Shown: positions 33,349-34,903 of the stretch, in pieces
Layout of the letters: each line of letters starts with the position of its first letter
Position numbering within the stretch: position 1 is the first letter of the stretch
Program-made: the position numbers and the translations under genes
Notes under the pieces: model-generated
What the model was told of the DNA's origin: nothing
The model's database searches: none
The model's input: only the letters and a program-made list of their open reading frames with translations
Assembly: GCA_945889645.1 (NCBI GenBank)
Contig: CAMDCA010000020.1
Location: 1 to 34,903 of the forward strand
DNA: 34,903 nt
Reading direction: 5' to 3'
DNA from: Rhizobium sp. Q54
GTDB taxonomy: Bacteria > Pseudomonadota > Alphaproteobacteria > UBA2966 > CAIVPW01

Positions 33349-34584
33349 ATGGGCAGGATGAAGGCGAACGCCCCGGCCCAGTTCGATACCGACGTCGTCA
33401 TCGTCGGCGGCGGCATGGTCGGCCAGACCCTGGCCTTGGCGCTGGCCGGGGCCGGCATCGACGTGACCGTGCTGGACCGCGCCGCACCCGAGGCCGCGCT
33501 GGCACCGACCTTCGACGGCCGCGCCTCGGCCATTGCCTACGCCAGCACCCGGCTGCTGGCCGGCATCGGCGTGTGGGACGCGCTGCTACCAGATGCGCAG
33601 CCGATCCTCGACATCCGGGTGTCGGACGGCGAGTCGCTGTTCTTCGTGCACTACGACCACCGCGAGCTGGCCGGCGCGCCGTTCGGCCACATGATCGAGA
33701 ACCGCCACACCCGCTTCGCGCTGCTCGCCGCCATGAAGGCCGCCAACGTGAAGCTGCTGGCGCCGGTGACGATCCAGGCCGTGACGACGGACACATTTGG
33801 CGCCACCGTCACCCTCGCCGACGGTGCAGCGCTGCGCGCGCGCCTGATTGTCGGCACCGACGGCGCGCGCTCGTTCGTGCGCGAGGCCGCCGGCATTCGC
33901 ACGCGCGGCTGGGAGTACGGACAAAGCGGCATCGTGCTGACAGTGGCACACGAGCGCGACCACGCCGGCACCGCCCACGAGCGATTCCTGCCGACGGGAC
34001 CGTTCGCGATCCTGCCGCTGCGCGGCAACCGCTCGTCGCTGGTGTGGACCGAGCTGCGCGACGCGGCCACCGCGCTGCTCGCGTTGGACGACGCACGCTT
34101 TGCCGACGAGATGCGGGCGCGCTTCGGCGACTTCCTTGGGCACGTCGAACCAACTGGTCCGCGCTGGAGCTATCCGCTGTCGATGCGCCACGCCGATCGG
34201 ATGACCGGGCAGCGCCTGGTGCTGGCCGGCGACGCGGCCCACGGAATGCATCCACTGGCGGGGCAGGGACTGAACGTCGGCTTGCGCGACGCCGCGGCGC
34301 TGGCAGAAGTCATCGTCGATGCGGCGCGTCTCGGACTCGACTTCGGCGCCGCCGACCAGCTGGCGCGCTACGAGCGCTGGCGGCGGCTGGACGCGGTGGC
34401 GCTGATTGCCGTGACGGACGGACTGAACCGCCTGTTCTCCTACGACCTGACGCCGATCCGCATCGGCCGCGACGTCGGACTGGGAATCGTCAACCGGATA
34501 CTGCCGCTCAAGCGCGTGCTGGTCTCGCATGCGCGCGGCACGGTAGGAAAGCTGCCGCGCCTGTTGCTGGGCGAAGCGCTTTAG
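33349..34584 (+). CDS. UbiH/UbiF/VisC-family FAD-dependent hydroxylase
   Basis: About 411 residues from ATG 33349; ATG 33358 is equally possible. The FAD-binding Rossmann motif DVVIVGGGMVGQTLALALAGAG is at the N-terminus. FDGRASAIAYASTRLLAGIG is the family segment, and LVLAGDAAHGMHPLAGQGLN with VGLRDAAAL is the diagnostic second FAD motif. These enzymes hydroxylate the ring of ubiquinone precursors; which carbon is modified cannot be read from the sequence, as alphaproteobacterial UbiL and UbiM have the same layout. Its stop overlaps the stop of the truncated receiver gene. The arrangement opposite glnK is common. Confidence 0.9.
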   Translation: MGRMKANAPAQFDTDVVIVGGGMVGQTLALALAGAGIDVTVLDRAAPEAALAPTFDGRASAIAYASTRLLAGIGVWDALLPDAQPILDIRVSDGESLFFVHYDHRELAGAPFGHMIENRHTRFALLAAMKAANVKLLAPVTIQAVTTDTFGATVTLADGAALRARLIVGTDGARSFVREAAGIRTRGWEYGQSGIVLTVAHERDHAGTAHERFLPTGPFAILPLRGNRSSLVWTELRDAATALLALDDARFADEMRARFGDFLGHVEPTGPRWSYPLSMRHADRMTGQRLVLAGDAAHGMHPLAGQGLNVGLRDAAALAEVIVDAARLGLDFGAADQLARYERWRRLDAVALIAVTDGLNRLFSYDLTPIRIGRDVGLGIVNRILPLKRVLVSHARGTVGKLPRLLLGEAL

Positions 34585-34757
34585 GCAGAACCCGCCAGCA
34601 CCGCGCGCACCCTGGCCGCCAACGTCGATGGCTTGAACGCCTTTTTCAGGAGCGCGGCGCTGACCGGGAACGCGCCTGGTGCAGACTCGCCTTCGGCTTG
34701 GCCGGAGATGAACCGGATCTTGGCGGCGGCTGTAGCGCGCCGCGAGGGCAAAACCCT
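34581..34757 (-). pseudogene. Receiver-domain fragment truncated by an insertion sequence
   Basis: A minus-strand frame ends at TAA 34583-34581 and carries KIRFISGQAEGESA, then ALLKKAFKPSTLAARVRAVL. This is the end of a CheY-like receiver domain: beta-4 with the SG motif, then the conserved Lys before Pro, and the last helix. Only about 55 residues remain. Going upstream the frame runs into a TAG at the edge of the IS630-type element (34758-34760). The parent was a response regulator or hybrid histidine kinase, now without its phosphorylated Asp. Confidence 0.72.
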
Positions 34758-34760
34758 CTA

Positions 34761-34903
34761 GAGCATTTTGCGATCACGTTGTGACGTATCCGGCGTGGTG
34801 GATGTAGTTGACGCACTCTGCTGGCGTGAAGCGATCGAGTAGCTGTCCGACTCGCTGCCAAAGGCTTTCGGTGGTTCGTTCTGCGGCGACGCGCAGTAGG
34901 GAC
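34761..34903 (-). mobile_element. End of an IS630-type insertion element, continuing past the window
   Basis: The element appears to begin at GAGCATTTTGCGATCACGTT just after a TA dinucleotide (34759-34760), the target used by IS630/Tc1-type elements. The transposase stop lies only 14 bases inside. The other end is outside the window, so the boundary is inferred from one side only. Confidence 0.6.
34774..34903 (-). CDS. IS630-family transposase, C-terminal fragment at window edge
   Basis: The frame runs from the window edge to TGA 34776-34774 and gives SLLRVAAERTTESLWQRVGQ, then LLDRFTPAECVNYIHHAGY. This matches the conserved C-terminus of IS630-type DDE transposases (LRKAAxRTxExLW, FTPxECxNYFxxAGY). 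The catalytic domain is outside the window. Confidence 0.82.
   Translation of the reverse strand, partial: SLLRVAAERTTESLWQRVGQLLDRFTPAECVNYIHHAGYVTT

Overview
The window is high-GC DNA from an alphaproteobacterium, most likely in or near the Rhodospirillales. The evidence is the conserved block hemY, mitofilin-like gene, hemD, hemC diverging from tsaD, gpsA, YciI and EVE genes; the pairing of rsmB and rpe with a heparinase II/III-like gene; the run aminotransferase, ftsK, lolA; and a glnK-amtB pair. No rRNA or marker gene narrows this to a genus.

Layout. 1-148 is the 3' end of an IS5-type transposase. 298-4175 is a small accessory group: a periplasmic PQQ-type dehydrogenase with a strong terminator, an unknown secreted protein, and on the other strand a c-type cytochrome followed by a secreted pentapeptide-repeat protein. 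A tRNA-Thr(CGT) follows. 4529-9110 (minus) is a tetrapyrrole operon read hemC, hemD, mitofilin-like, hemY. 9151-12266 (plus) carries tsaD, gpsA, a YciI-like gene, an EVE-domain gene and a Rieske gene. 12397-16369 holds a creatininase-family hydrolase, acetyl-CoA synthetase, a TetR regulator and a secreted nuclease-like protein. 16440-20238 holds rsmB, rpe and a heparinase II/III-like gene, followed by three short genes, two of which look like one frame-shifted gene. 21000-26001 (minus) reads aminotransferase, ftsK, lolA and an unknown gene.

The most notable feature is a complete insertion element at 26249-28210. It has 24-bp terminal inverted repeats (20 of 24 matching) and a perfect 8-bp target duplication (ACGTATTG at 26241-26248 and 28211-28218). 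It carries an IS1595-family transposase, an unrelated 260-residue passenger gene with an RNxxxHG motif resembling HEPN/Abi-like proteins, and a 48-codon highly basic reading frame whose start codon overlaps that of the passenger. The right end supplies a TTGACA promoter and a hairpin that only read-through transcripts would contain.

The last part holds pyrF, a small secreted zinc peptidase-like protein, a CPA2 cation/proton antiporter, the nitrogen-control pair glnK-amtB with a candidate sigma-54 promoter and two upstream NtrC-like dyads, and a UbiH-family flavin hydroxylase. The right edge is the tail of an IS630-type element that has cut off a response-regulator receiver domain. Related interspersed repeats containing CTCGCAATGAC (or its complement) lie in four intergenic gaps.
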